In this document: one piece after another, positions 1 to 9,038 of the stretch
Numbering within the stretch: the first letter of the stretch is position 1
Layout of the letters: the number at the start of each line of letters is the position of its first letter
Assembly (NCBI GenBank): GCA_963803265.1
Contig: CAWDLZ010000013.1
Span: forward strand, 124,001 to 188,000
From: CAIKMD01 sp963803265
GTDB taxonomy: Bacteria; Pseudomonadota; Alphaproteobacteria; ATCC43930; CGMCC-115725
Direction: 5' to 3'
Length of the DNA stretch: 64,000 nt
The notes under the pieces: generated by a model
What the model was told of the DNA's origin: nothing
Database searches by the model: none
What the model saw: only the letters and a program-made list of their open reading frames with translations
Position numbers and translations under genes: made by a program

Positions 1-1026
1 CAGCAGGAACTCGGTGTTGCGCCCGCCTCGGCCGGTGCCGCGCACCGTGACCGTGGTCTCGCCGCCCGACAACAGAACGCAGGGTAGCGGCAGCGGCGTG
101 CCGCCGGCGAGCGGCCGGCCCGAAGCGGCTTGCCGCGCCAGCGCGGCCTGGACGATCGCGACCTCGCGCGCCTCGCCCTCGATCGCATCGCCGAGGACAA
201 GCGGCGCGACGCCGGCTGCGCGCGCGGCGGCGGCGGCGGCGGCGAGCGCGGCGGCGGGTGTCGCGATCAACCGATAGCGCGCGCGCGCAAGGCGCGGATC
301 GCCGGGCTTGATCGTCTCGTCGGCTTCATCGCGAAGGCGCGCGGCCACGCGCGGCGGCGGATCGAGGCCGTATTTGGTGAAAATGCCGCGTGCCTCGGCG
401 AAGGTCGAGGGATCGGCTACGGTCGGTCCCGAGCCGATGACGGCCGGATCGTCGCCCGGCACGTCCGAGATCGCGAAGGTCTCGATCGGCGCCGGCGCCG
501 CGGCGGCCGCGAGCCTGCCGCCCTTGATCGCCGAGAGGTGCTTGCGCACGCAATTGATCTCGGCGATCGTGGCGCCCGAGCGCAGCAGCTCGCGCGTGAC
601 ATCCTGCTTGTCGGCGAGCGTTACCCCGGCGGCGGGCAGGGCGAGCAGCGCCGACGCGCCGCCCGAGACGAGACAAATCACCAGATCTTCGGCGGTCAGA
701 CCGTGCATCAGGCCCAGGATACGCTCGGCTGCCTTTTGCCCGGCCGCATCGGGCAGGGGATGGGCGGCTTCTACTACTTCGATGCGAAGGCAGGGCACGG
801 CGTGGCCGTAGCGCGTGACGACGAGGCCCGACAGCGCGCCCGGCCAATGATCCTCGACCGCTTTGGCCATCTTTGCCGCGGCCTTGCCCGCGCCGACGAC
901 GATGGTGCGGCCCGAGGGCTGCGGCGGCAGCACGGGCGGCAAGGTCTTCGCCGGATCGGCGGCGGCGCGCGCCGCGTCGAAAAGACGGCGCAAGAACGCC
1001 CTCGGCTGGCCGGAAAATGCCACCAT
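1..1026 (-). CDS. Glycerate 2-kinase (MOFRL family), partial at left edge
   Basis: Minus-strand frame from ATG 1026 that stays open to base 1, so the C-terminus is cut off by the window edge. The translation has the glycerate kinase N-terminal domain (a VVGAGKAAAKMA stretch near residue 45, then VSGGASALL near residue 120, then NCVRKHLSAIKGGRLA) and at the edge the MOFRL signature GGETTVTVRGTGRGGRN. Family knowledge: these cytosolic enzymes phosphorylate D-glycerate to 2-phosphoglycerate in tartrate, glyoxylate or serine-cycle metabolism (GckA/TtuD type). The start follows a weak AAGGCG. It is divergent from the N-formylglutamate amidohydrolase gene, with only 34 bp between starts. The family is clear; the physiological pathway is not shown by the neighbours. 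Confidence 0.9.
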   Translation of the reverse strand, partial: MVAFSGQPRAFLRRLFDAARAAADPAKTLPPVLPPQPSGRTIVVGAGKAAAKMAKAVEDHWPGALSGLVVTRYGHAVPCLRIEVVEAAHPLPDAAGQKAAERILGLMHGLTAEDLVICLVSGGASALLALPAAGVTLADKQDVTRELLRSGATIAEINCVRKHLSAIKGGRLAAAAAPAPIETFAISDVPGDDPAVIGSGPTVADPSTFAEARGIFTKYGLDPPPRVAARLRDEADETIKPGDPRLARARYRLIATPAAALAAAAAAARAAGVAPLVLGDAIEGEAREVAIVQAALARQAASGRPLAGGTPLPLPCVLLSGGETTVTVRGTGRGGRNTEFLL

Positions 1027-1060
1027 CAACCATCGCCTTATCGCAGCCCGGCAGGATAGG

Positions 1061-1903
1061 ATGGCGGCTTGCCCTGTCACAACCTCGGCCAAGCCGATGT
1101 CCGACGCCGCTCTACTTGCCGAGGCCGATCCCGCAGTGGTCGAATGGTGTCATGCGCTAGGCCGGGCGCCGGCGCTGCTGACCTGCGACCACGCTAGCCG
1201 CCTGGTGCCGCCGGCGCTCGCCAATCTTGGGCTCGAGGCCCAATTCCTCGCCCGGCATATCGGCTGGGACATCGGCGCGGCCGCGGTAACAAGGCGCCTC
1301 GCGCCGCTGCTCGACGCGCCAGCCATTCTCGCCGGATATTCGCGGCTTGTCATCGATTGCAACCGCGATCCCGGCGACGCCAGCTCGATCGCGACGACGA
1401 GCGATGGCGTCGCCATTCCCGGCAATGCCGGCTTGAGCGAGGCGGCGCGGCGAGCGCGGCGCGAGGCGATCTTCGAGCCCTATCACGCGGCGATCGAGCG
1501 TTGGATCGCTTCGGCCGCGGCAAGCGGCGTTGCGCCGGCGGTGATCTCGATCCACAGCTTCACGCCCGAGATGAAAGGCGTGGCGCGGCCCTGGCATGTT
1601 GGCGTGCTGTGGGACGAGGATGGCCGCATCGCCCTGCCGCTGCTTGCCGCCCTGCGCGCCGAGCCAGGCCTCGTGGTCGGCGATAACCAGCCCTATTCGG
1701 CGCGCGAGCCCGTGGGCTACACCCAGCGCCACCATGCCCATGCGCGCGGGCTTCCCCATGTCGCGATCGAGCTGCGGCAGGATCTCGTGGCCGAGACGCC
1801 GGGGGCGGTCGAATGGGCCGAGCGCCTGGCGCGGGCGCTCCAGCCCATCCTTGCCGGCGACCAGCTTGATGTGGCAATAGCGGCCCCGTCACCCCACTCT
1901 TAA
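1061..1903 (+). CDS. N-formylglutamate amidohydrolase family protein
   Basis: About 280 residues with the family pattern: LLTCDHASRLVP near the N-terminus, GWDIGAAAVTRRLA, a LVIDCNRDPGD stretch, ISIHSFTPEMKGVARPWHVG in the middle and ATG-independent downstream motifs NQPYSAREPVGYTQRHH and HVAIELRQDL. Family knowledge: zinc-dependent hydrolases of N-formyl-L-glutamate or related N-acyl amino acids, best known from histidine catabolism, though stand-alone alphaproteobacterial copies are often uncharacterised. No hut genes are nearby, so a histidine role is not supported by context. Start is uncertain: ATG 1061 sits directly behind AGGATAGG, while ATG 1097 begins nearer to the conserved part. 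Confidence 0.85.
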   Translation: MAACPVTTSAKPMSDAALLAEADPAVVEWCHALGRAPALLTCDHASRLVPPALANLGLEAQFLARHIGWDIGAAAVTRRLAPLLDAPAILAGYSRLVIDCNRDPGDASSIATTSDGVAIPGNAGLSEAARRARREAIFEPYHAAIERWIASAAASGVAPAVISIHSFTPEMKGVARPWHVGVLWDEDGRIALPLLAALRAEPGLVVGDNQPYSAREPVGYTQRHHAHARGLPHVAIELRQDLVAETPGAVEWAERLARALQPILAGDQLDVAIAAPSPHS

Positions 1904-1935
1904 AAGATCACGCCTCCACCCGAGGGAGATGACAG

Positions 1936-2232
1936 ATGGACCAAAAGATCGACGACCAGACCCGTACCGAGCTCGAAGCTGCGACGTTTCGCAGGCTCGT
2001 CCAGCATCTGCGCGAGCGCACCGACGTCCAGAATATCGACCTCATGAATCTCGCGGGGTTCTGCCGCAACTGCCTGTCGCGATGGTATCGCGAGGCCGCC
2101 GAGGCGCGCGGCATCGCTCTGCCCGATCCCGCGGCGCGCGAGATCGTCTACGGCATGCCCTATGACGAATGGCGCAAGAAATACCAGACAGAGCCGACGA
2201 AACCGGTCGCGGGCGCCCAGCACAAGCATTGA
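1936..2232 (+). CDS. DUF1244 family protein
   Basis: A 98-residue cytosolic protein of the DUF1244 family, recognised from the conserved core NLAGFCRNCLSRWYREAA and the C-terminal GMPYDEWRKKYQ. The ATG is preceded by GAGGGAGATGACAG, a good ribosome site. It lies 32 bp after the amidohydrolase and 61 bp before gapR on the same strand, so the three could share a transcript. Family knowledge: small conserved alphaproteobacterial proteins of unknown role, with a conserved pair of cysteines (seen here in FCRNC). No function is proposed. Confidence 0.88.
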   Translation: MDQKIDDQTRTELEAATFRRLVQHLRERTDVQNIDLMNLAGFCRNCLSRWYREAAEARGIALPDPAAREIVYGMPYDEWRKKYQTEPTKPVAGAQHKH

Positions 2233-2293
2233 GCTTGACGCGCGCCTCCGATAGGGTCGCGCCTTCGCTGGCGAAATAAATCAGGAGCGATCC

Positions 2294-2560
2294 ATGGCGA
2301 AGGCGGGCGGCATCGCCGCGGAGCGGCTGAAATCCTTCATCGAACGCGTCGAGCGGCTGGAGGAGGAGAAAAAAGCGTTGTCCGACGACATCCGCGACGT
2401 CTATGCCGAGGCCAAGGCCACGGGCTTCGAGGTCAAGGTGATGCGGCAGATCGTCAAGATCCGCAAGATGGACAAGGACGATTTCGACGAACAAGAGGCG
2501 CTGCTCGAAACCTACATGCGCGCCCTCGGCATGCGCGGCGGTCGCGAAGCTGCGGAGTGA
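2294..2560 (+). CDS. gapR: GapR-like DNA-binding protein (DUF2312)
   Basis: 88 residues with the DUF2312 pattern: ERLKSFIERVERLEEEKKAL, DIRDVYAEAKATGFEVK and MRQIVKIRKMD. The first half is a strongly charged coiled coil. Family knowledge: in Caulobacter GapR is a nucleoid-associated protein that encircles overtwisted AT-rich DNA and supports replication and chromosome structure. An AGGAGC ribosome site precedes the ATG by five bases. The length matches the family (about 85-90 residues). The gene stands in a run of small alphaproteobacterial genes. It could be another UPF0335 paralogue, but the sequence fits the main chromosomal copy. Confidence 0.88.
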   Translation: MAKAGGIAAERLKSFIERVERLEEEKKALSDDIRDVYAEAKATGFEVKVMRQIVKIRKMDKDDFDEQEALLETYMRALGMRGGREAAE

Positions 2561-2572
2561 TCGCGTAGCCTC

Positions 2573-2746
2573 TCAGTCGAGCTTCTTGTCGTCGAGCGCC
2601 TGGTCGGATTTGCGCGCCTCGGCCCGGTCCGTCGCGCGCTCGGCCTTGTTGCGACCGAAGCGGACGCGGTTCTCGGCGGCGTTCCTGGCCTTTTGGGCGC
2701 GCGCGCTGGTCTTGCGGAACCGGTTCAGATTGACGATCTCGGCCAC
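2573..2746 (-). CDS. DUF4169 family protein
   Basis: A 57-residue basic protein beginning VAEIVNLNRFRK from GTG 2746, which has AAGGGG six bases upstream. The family pattern is AEIVNLNR followed by a charged helix (NRVRFGRNKAERATDRAEAR). An in-frame ATG further up would add 17 residues that overlap the upstream gene and do not match the family. It lies 11 bp downstream of the ribbon-helix-helix gene, forming a two-gene unit. Family knowledge: DUF4169 genes in Alphaproteobacteria usually sit with the ribbon-helix-helix gene, sspB and fumarase; here those genes are 2-5 kb away. Function unknown. Confidence 0.82.
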   Translation of the reverse strand: MAEIVNLNRFRKTSARAQKARNAAENRVRFGRNKAERATDRAEARKSDQALDDKKLD

Positions 2747-2757
2747 GACCCACCCCT

Positions 2758-2991
2758 TCAGCTGCCGTGTCCGCGCAGCTCCCCGCTGCGATAGCATTCC
2801 AGCACGAAAAGGCGCAACGCGCTCGAGAGGTTGCCTTTGCGCTCGGCATCGACCGAAGCGACCACCGCGTTGAGCGACAGGCCGCGCCCGCGCGCGACGA
2901 GGCGCAGATCGCGCCAGAACTCGTCCTCGAGCGAGAGACTCGTGGCATGCCCGGCGACCGTCAGCGAGCGCTTTTGCAGGCCGGGCGGCAT
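2758..2991 (-). CDS. Ribbon-helix-helix domain protein (RHH_4 type)
   Basis: A 77-residue protein from ATG 2991. The core reads KRSLTVAGHATSLSLEDEFW then RDLRLVARGRGLSLNAVVASVD, a beta-strand followed by two helices as in the RHH_4 ribbon-helix-helix family. Such small dimers bind DNA, but the targets of this alphaproteobacterial type are unknown. The longer in-frame ATG at 3069 would run into the divergent gene and adds sequence unlike the family, so 2991 is preferred, although no strong ribosome site is seen. It is followed by DUF4169 and is divergent from the WYL-like gene, which leaves only about 60 bp for both promoters. Confidence 0.8.
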   Translation of the reverse strand: MPPGLQKRSLTVAGHATSLSLEDEFWRDLRLVARGRGLSLNAVVASVDAERKGNLSSALRLFVLECYRSGELRGHGS

Positions 2992-3052
2992 CAGCGCGGG
3001 CCGAGCACGAGGTCTTGGGTCATCCGATCTCCTCGAAAGCTCGCGCGACCCT

Positions 3053-3502
3053 ATGGTAAAGGCCGCCACACGGCAAAATATTCGGGCCGAACACGATTTA
3101 TTAGCGCTTTCCTTCTACCATGACACGGTGACGAAAGTTTTCCCGGTCGAGGGCCGTGCCTTGGCGGTTTACGAAGTCCTAAGGGAAGCGATCGAAAAAC
3201 GGCGCTGCGTGCGCTTGATCGCCAACGGCCTGTCGCGCGAAGTCTGCCCGTTGGCGCTCGGATATAAGGGCGCCCGGCAAAAGGTTCTGACCTTCCAGTA
3301 CCGCGGCGACAGTCAATCCGGCTTGGCGCCGGGCGGCGCGTGGCGCTGTTTTTTCCTCGACGACATCGCCTCGGCCACGGTCATCGGCGATCCGTGGCAG
3401 ACCGGCCACTATCCGGTCGCCAAGACCGAGACGAGCTTCGATTATGTCGTCTGCGGCATGGGCGCGCGAACCCGATATTACGACCACTTGAAGCCGCGTT
3501 AG
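3053..3502 (+). CDS. Small WYL-like domain protein, function unknown
   Basis: 149 residues from ATG 3053. Residues 30-115 resemble a stand-alone WYL domain: a helix (VYEVLREAIEKRRCVRLIANG), a PLALGYKGARQKVLTFQY strand pair and FFLDDIASATVIGDPW at the end, matching the pattern of ligand-sensing WYL modules. There is no helix-turn-helix, so it is not a typical WYL transcription factor. A GTG at 3128 is an alternative start just before VTKVFPVEG. It is divergent from the ribbon-helix-helix gene. The assignment rests on pattern only and the protein may simply be an uncharacterised conserved family. Confidence 0.55.
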   Translation: MVKAATRQNIRAEHDLLALSFYHDTVTKVFPVEGRALAVYEVLREAIEKRRCVRLIANGLSREVCPLALGYKGARQKVLTFQYRGDSQSGLAPGGAWRCFFLDDIASATVIGDPWQTGHYPVAKTETSFDYVVCGMGARTRYYDHLKPR

Positions 3503-3587
3503 GGCTCGCCCGCCCCCCTGGCACAGCGGGAAGCGTTTTTTGCAGAAGCTGCTCCTGAGCTTTGGTCGAACGGATCGGCGCGGCTGG

Positions 3588-4091
3588 TTAGGGCGCGATC
3601 ATCTGGTAGACCCGGCGCATCGGCTCGTCGGGACGCGATTTTGCGATCGCGGCGAGTTGGCTGCGCTGCTCGGGGCTGAGCGTCTTGATGAAGGCCAGCA
3701 TGGCCTGCGAAGCTTCTTGCTCGAAGGCATCGCGGTTAGCGTGTATTTGCTGGCCGAGCTGGGCGAGCGCGGCGTCATCCGGCTCGGCTTTGGCGATTTC
3801 GGCCCAGCTCCGATCCAGCAAGGCCTCGTTGCTCCCGCGCGCGCTTCGGCCGCGCTGTCGAATGACGCGCAGGAATTGCCCGAAGGCGGCGCGCTGATCG
3901 GCGTTGAGGTTCAGCGCATCGGCCAGGTGCTGGATGCGCTCCATCGGACTGGCCATTTGATGGAACCTCATCCTGGTCCATACCAGCCCGCCGATGAAGC
4001 AGACATTGAGCGTGAGCGAAAGCGCCAGCGCGAGCCAAACCAGCCGCCCGCGCCAGCCGGCTCGACGGCCGGATTCGGCGACGACGGTCAT
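3588..4091 (-). CDS. Periplasmic heavy-metal-sensor-like protein (CnrR/ZraP/Spy type)
   Basis: 167 residues: an N-terminal membrane anchor (residues 18-40, rich in Leu, Ala and Val) followed by a helical periplasmic domain with two LxxxQR hairpins (LNADQRAAFGQFL and LSPEQRSQLAAI), the hallmark of the CnrR, ZraP and Spy fold. Family knowledge: such proteins sense metals or unfolded envelope proteins, and CnrR works with an anti-sigma/ECF sigma pair. Here it is the last gene of the order ECF sigma, anti-sigma, sensor, and its start overlaps the anti-sigma stop by four bases (ATGA), which supports translational coupling and a role as the periplasmic arm of this sigma system. The inducing signal cannot be read from the sequence. 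Confidence 0.78.
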   Translation of the reverse strand: MTVVAESGRRAGWRGRLVWLALALSLTLNVCFIGGLVWTRMRFHQMASPMERIQHLADALNLNADQRAAFGQFLRVIRQRGRSARGSNEALLDRSWAEIAKAEPDDAALAQLGQQIHANRDAFEQEASQAMLAFIKTLSPEQRSQLAAIAKSRPDEPMRRVYQMIAP

Positions 4092-4585
4092 GTGCCGAAA
4101 TCGTCGGTGAAGTCGGAATAGAGCCCGGGCGGCGAATCGGGCATATCGGGCGACACGCCGTTGTCGGATTGCACGGCGAGGCCGTTATAGGCGGCGCTGC
4201 CCAGCGCGAAGCCGACCAAGCTCGTTCCGATGAGGCTCGCCGCGATGCCGCCCCAAGCGAGGGCGCTGCGCCAATGCGCGGCGGGACGCAGCTTCACGAC
4301 GCGCGGGCGCTCCGGCGCGACCAGCGCGGACGCCCGGGCTACGATTGCCGCATAGGCACCGGTCGCCGGATATTCGGCCATGGCGCGCGCGGCGGCGACA
4401 TCGGCCAAAGCCTCCGGATAGGCGGCAAGCCAGTCTTCCACAGGCTCGGCCTCGGTTTCGTTCAGCCTTCCCTCGGCATAAGCCGCGAGCGTGAGCGCAT
4501 CCGGCGCCGTCGCCTCGATCGAGGCCGAGCCACGCCACCGGCGCCACAGCGCCAAATCCTTCGTCCAGTCCCCCATTCCAGTCAT
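4088..4585 (-). CDS. Putative membrane anti-sigma factor
   Basis: 165 residues. The N-terminal half is a cytosolic helical region (LAAYAEGRLNETEAEPVEDWLA) resembling anti-sigma domains of alphaproteobacterial ECF systems, without an obvious HxxxCxxC zinc motif. One membrane segment follows at about 108-130, then a short acidic periplasmic tail. It lies directly after an ECF sigma gene and overlaps the next gene by ATGA. The ATG has GAGGGAG upstream. Assignment to anti-sigma is mainly from position and topology. Family knowledge: such proteins hold the sigma factor at the membrane until an envelope signal releases it. Confidence 0.7.
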   Translation of the reverse strand: MTGMGDWTKDLALWRRWRGSASIEATAPDALTLAAYAEGRLNETEAEPVEDWLAAYPEALADVAAARAMAEYPATGAYAAIVARASALVAPERPRVVKLRPAAHWRSALAWGGIAASLIGTSLVGFALGSAAYNGLAVQSDNGVSPDMPDSPPGLYSDFTDDFGT

Positions 4586-4657
4586 CCAATTACTCCCTCG
4601 TAATTTTTAGGCACCACTGCTCGACCGCATCCCCATCCTCTGACGCCATGATTCCAC

Positions 4658-5197
4658 TCAGGTTTTTGCCCTTTGCTCGCCGACCGCGAAGTGAGTTCGG
4701 AGCTTCAGCATGGCCTTGTGGTGCGTGCTGCGCACGGTCTGCGGGTCGATCCCCAGCGCAGCGGCGATCTCGGTCACATCCATGTCGCGCTCGTAAAGCA
4801 GGGTCAGGACCAATTTCTGGCGCGGCGACAGCAGCCCGTCGGGCAACCGCACTTTTTCGCGCGGCGTGTCATTCACCGCCAGCAAGATCTCGGGCACCGC
4901 ATCGATCGGGGTGACCGAAGGCTGGCGCCGGCGCTGCACGTCGCGCGCGGCGCTTCGTGCCACGATGGTCAGCCAGGTCGAGAGCCCGGCGCGGGCCGGG
5001 TCATAGGTTTTGAGGAGGCGGAAATCGTCCTTGCATAGTCGGGCGAAGACGTCCTGCACGAGATCCTCGAGTTCGGTGCCGGGACGCGCCGAGCCCCTGA
5101 CCGCTGCTAGAATGAGGCCCGCGTAGCGGCGCACGAAGCGGTGCCACGCCGCGTTGTCGCCGCGAACGAGTGCGTCGATATCGGTCGCGTCGGCCAC
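4658..5197 (-). CDS. RNA polymerase ECF sigma factor
   Basis: About 179 residues from GTG 5197. Region 2 is visible as a helix bundle ending LEDLVQDVFARLCKDDFRLLKTYDP, then STWLTIVARSAARDVQRRR; region 4 is LSPRQKLVLTLLYERDMDVTEIAAALG followed by a recognition helix IDPQTVRSTHHKAMLKLR. These are typical of the sigma-70 ECF subfamily. The start is five bases past the tfoX-like stop, so the gene may ride on the fumarase transcript, although autoregulated ECF promoters are common and one inside tfoX cannot be excluded. The next genes are an anti-sigma candidate and a CnrR-like sensor, giving a complete envelope-signalling module. Confidence 0.88.
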   Translation of the reverse strand: MADATDIDALVRGDNAAWHRFVRRYAGLILAAVRGSARPGTELEDLVQDVFARLCKDDFRLLKTYDPARAGLSTWLTIVARSAARDVQRRRQPSVTPIDAVPEILLAVNDTPREKVRLPDGLLSPRQKLVLTLLYERDMDVTEIAAALGIDPQTVRSTHHKAMLKLRTHFAVGEQRAKT

Positions 5198-5202
5198 GGC
5201 CG

Positions 5203-5574
5203 CTATTTCGGCTTCTTTTTGCGCGCGCGCGGCGCCTCGGCCCGCCGCCGCGCCGCCGCAAAGGCCCGCGCGGCCCATTCGGCCAGCCGCTCGCCGTCGT
5301 CGAGGATTTCGGGCGGCACCTCGTGATAACCCATCATCACCGGTTTTCCGCGGCGTACGTAACCGAACGGCGCCATCGCCACGGCCTCGAAATCGCCCCG
5401 GGTGGTTTCATCGGTACGAAAGTAAAGCCGATCGGCGTGGATCAGCGCGAACATCGTGCCGCCGTGAAAGATGCCGTGCCCGCCAAACATGCGCCGCAAC
5501 TCGACCGGTGCCCAGCGCCGAAGCTCGTCGCGAACATAAGCGGTGAATTCATGCTCCGCTGCCGCCGTCGGCAA
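5203..5574 (-). CDS. TfoX/Sxy N-terminal domain protein
   Basis: 123 residues carrying one TfoX N-terminal domain: RRMFGGHGIFHGGTMFALI, then LYFRTDETTRGDFEA and a MGYHEVPPEILDD strand, ending in a lysine-rich tail. Family knowledge: the domain is named after the competence activator Sxy/TfoX, but single-domain alphaproteobacterial versions have no established role in competence. It lies seven bases downstream of the fumarase stop and five bases upstream of the sigma-factor start, so it appears to be in the same transcript. Length matches other single-domain members. Confidence 0.82.
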   Translation of the reverse strand: MPTAAAEHEFTAYVRDELRRWAPVELRRMFGGHGIFHGGTMFALIHADRLYFRTDETTRGDFEAVAMAPFGYVRRGKPVMMGYHEVPPEILDDGERLAEWAARAFAAARRRAEAPRARKKKPK

Positions 5575-5580
5575 GGCCGC

Positions 5581-7198
<1,618 letters not shown>

Positions 7199-7202
<4 letters not shown>

Positions 7203-7662
7203 TTCTTGCGGAAGGAATCCAGGGTGACGACCTCGCCGGTTTTCGCGCTCTTTTCGGCTTCCTTTTTTGCCTCCTGCGCGGCCGCGGGAGAATTCGGCGG
7301 CGCGAGCCGTCGCCGGGATGGAACTGCAGCCCGAACTTCACGGAAGGATCGTTGAACGTCGTCACCGCCTCGAACGGGATGGTGAGGCGGTCGGGCCGGT
7401 TCTGGAAGCTCAGCGTCACCGCGAATTTGTCCTCCGCGACCTCGAGGTCCCAGAATTGGTGCTCGAGGACGATGGTCATTTCATCGGAGTATTGCTCGAG
7501 CAGGCTGTCGGGGAGTTTCACGCCCGGAAACCGCGTCTTGAAGCCGATGAAGAAATGATGGGCTCCGGGCAAGCCGCTCGCAGCGGCGCGGGCCAGGGCC
7601 TCGCGCATCACGCCGCGCAACGCGCTCTCGACCATCTTGTCATATCCGAGCAGGTCTTTCAC
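7199..7662 (-). CDS. sspB: SspB, ClpXP adaptor for SsrA-tagged proteins (one frameshift)
   Basis: Alpha-type SspB, about 154 residues. The folded domain is clear (GVMREALARAAASGLPGAHHFFI, FPGVKLPDSLLEQY, MTIVLEHQFWDLEV, FSVTL-like strand, LTIPFEAVTTFNDPSVKFGLQF). A single missing base near 7300 changes frame inside the flexible linker. The next frame continues EAKKEAEKSAKTGEVV to the typical C-terminal TLDSFRKK, the ClpX-docking tail. Family knowledge: SspB tethers SsrA-tagged peptides to ClpXP. The gene lies directly after ssrA on the same strand, and its stop overlaps the fumarase start. The linker deletion is probably a sequence error, because the tail motif is intact. Confidence 0.86.
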
Positions 7663-7679
7663 GGGGCGTGGGGCCTTCC

Positions 7680-7972
7680 GGTTGGTGCGAGTGGGGGGCT
7701 TCTGTTGCCCGGTGCCCCCCGAACCGCGAGTTACTTTAGGCTTTCATTCCCGTTAGGGAATTAGGCCGCGAGTGCCTCTGGTGCGATGTTATCGTTCGCA
7801 CTTAGGTTTTGACCCGATAACGGCGGTATCATGCCGGGCGAAAGCAACACCTTTACTACGCACGTCGATCCTGGTTCGCCCCCATAAAGGGTTGGTGGAG
7901 GCGCCGGGTACTGCCCCCGGGTCCGCAACGCCTATTCTGTGCGCCGTTTATCGCCGTAGCCGGTTGCCCGAC
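7680..7972 (-). ncRNA. ssrA: tmRNA, circularly permuted two-piece type
   Basis: On the minus strand the acceptor half comes first and ends CGCCTCCACCA (about 7886-7896). A short loop follows, then the 5' half begins GGGGGCGAACCAGGATCGACG. GGGGGCG pairs with CGCCTCC to give the seven-pair acceptor stem with one G-U. The T-arm is a CCGGG/CCCGG stem around GGCAGTA. The resume codon starts at 7799 and the tag reads ANDNIAPEALAA, with stop TAA at 7763-7761. This permuted order is characteristic of Alphaproteobacteria, where processing yields two RNAs. The tag rescues stalled ribosomes and marks the peptide for ClpXP. Outer ends are estimates from the promoter and the last hairpin. Confidence 0.93.
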
Positions 7973-7978
7973 ACGATC

Positions 7979-8006
7979 AATATAAGCCTTTTCGCGGGCG
8001 AGACAA
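7979..8006 (-). promoter_or_regulatory. Promoter of ssrA
   Basis: Minus-strand -35 box TTGTCT (8006-8001), 16-base spacer and -10 box TATATT (7984-7979), close to the sigma-70 consensus. Transcription would start near 7972, just before the acceptor half of tmRNA. The divergent thyX start lies within 90 bp. Confidence 0.65.
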
Positions 8007-8064
8007 CGGAGCCGTGATCGAGTCGCGCTTGGAGCAGGGGGAGGCGAAGGTTAGAGTGGCGCCC

Positions 8065-9000
8065 ATGCTCAAGCCGTCCGAAAGGGCCGAGATCGAGGCC
8101 GCGCGCGATCAACTTGCTATGACCCGGCGCGCCACCGTGCCCGCGCTCGAGGAAATCCTCTATACGCCTGTTCCGGTGCTGGACCGGGGCTTCGTCCGCG
8201 TGATCGACTATATGGGCGACGACAGCGCGGTGGTGCAGGCCGCGCGCGTCTCCTATGGCAAGGGCACGAAGCGCGTCAACGAGGACCGCGGCCTCATCCA
8301 GTATCTGATGCGGCACCGGCACACGACGCCGTTCGAAATGTGCGAGATCAAATACCACGTGAAGCTGCCGATCTTCGTGGCGCGACAGTGGATCCGGCAC
8401 CGCACCGCCAATGTGAACGAATACTCCGCCCGCTACTCGATCCTCGATAACGAATTCTATCTGCCGGCGCCGGAAAATCTGGCGGTGCAATCGGCCAGCA
8501 ACCGCCAGGGGCGAGGCGACGCGCTGCCGCCCGACGAGGCAAGCCGCGTGCTCGATCTCTTGCGCGAGGATGCGAACCGCGCCTATCGCGATTACGCCTT
8601 CATGCTCAACGAGGACGAGACCGGCAAAGCGGTCGACGAGAAGCGCGGCGGCCTGGCGCGCGAGCTCGCGCGCATGAACCTGTCGCTCAATTTTTACACG
8701 CAGTGGTATTGGAAGACCGACCTCCACAATCTTCTGAATTTCCTGAGTCTGCGGGCCGACGCGCACGCGCAATACGAAATCCGGGTCTATGCCGAGGCCA
8801 TGATCGGGACCCTCGAGCGCTGGGTTCCGTTGGTCGCCGAGGCGTTCCGCCAATACCGATTGGGCGGCGCCCAGCTCTCGACGAACGCACTCGCGGTGGT
8901 GAAGAAGATGATCGCGGGCGAGCCGGTCGCTCAGGCGCGGAGCGGCCTCTCCAAGCGCGAATGGGCGGAGTTGATGCAGGTGCTGGGGCGCGAAGCCTGA
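8065..9000 (+). CDS. thyX: FAD-dependent thymidylate synthase
   Basis: About 311 residues. The ThyX signature is present as RQWIRHRTANVNEYSARYS (family motif RHRxxSxxxxSxR, here with Ala-Asn inside the RHR stretch as in other Alphaproteobacteria). Other landmarks are VVQAARVSYGKGTK, HRHTTPFEMCEIKYHVK and FYTQWYWKTDLHNLLNFLSLR. The enzyme makes dTMP from dUMP using methylene-tetrahydrofolate, NADPH and FAD in the cytosol, replacing ThyA. The start at ATG 8065 fits the family N-terminus (KPSERAEIEA). A GTG at 8014 after CGGAG would add 17 residues. It is divergent from ssrA. Confidence 0.95.
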   Translation: MLKPSERAEIEAARDQLAMTRRATVPALEEILYTPVPVLDRGFVRVIDYMGDDSAVVQAARVSYGKGTKRVNEDRGLIQYLMRHRHTTPFEMCEIKYHVKLPIFVARQWIRHRTANVNEYSARYSILDNEFYLPAPENLAVQSASNRQGRGDALPPDEASRVLDLLREDANRAYRDYAFMLNEDETGKAVDEKRGGLARELARMNLSLNFYTQWYWKTDLHNLLNFLSLRADAHAQYEIRVYAEAMIGTLERWVPLVAEAFRQYRLGGAQLSTNALAVVKKMIAGEPVAQARSGLSKREWAELMQVLGREA

Positions 9001-9038
9001 TAGACTGATCGCCAACAAACCTATCCGGGGAGGGACCG

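Noticed and set aside
3509..3541. Possible terminator after the WYL-like gene (CCCGC/GCGGG and a T-run)
   Set aside because: Only five pairs with a 12-base loop and bases between stem and T-run; too weak to call.
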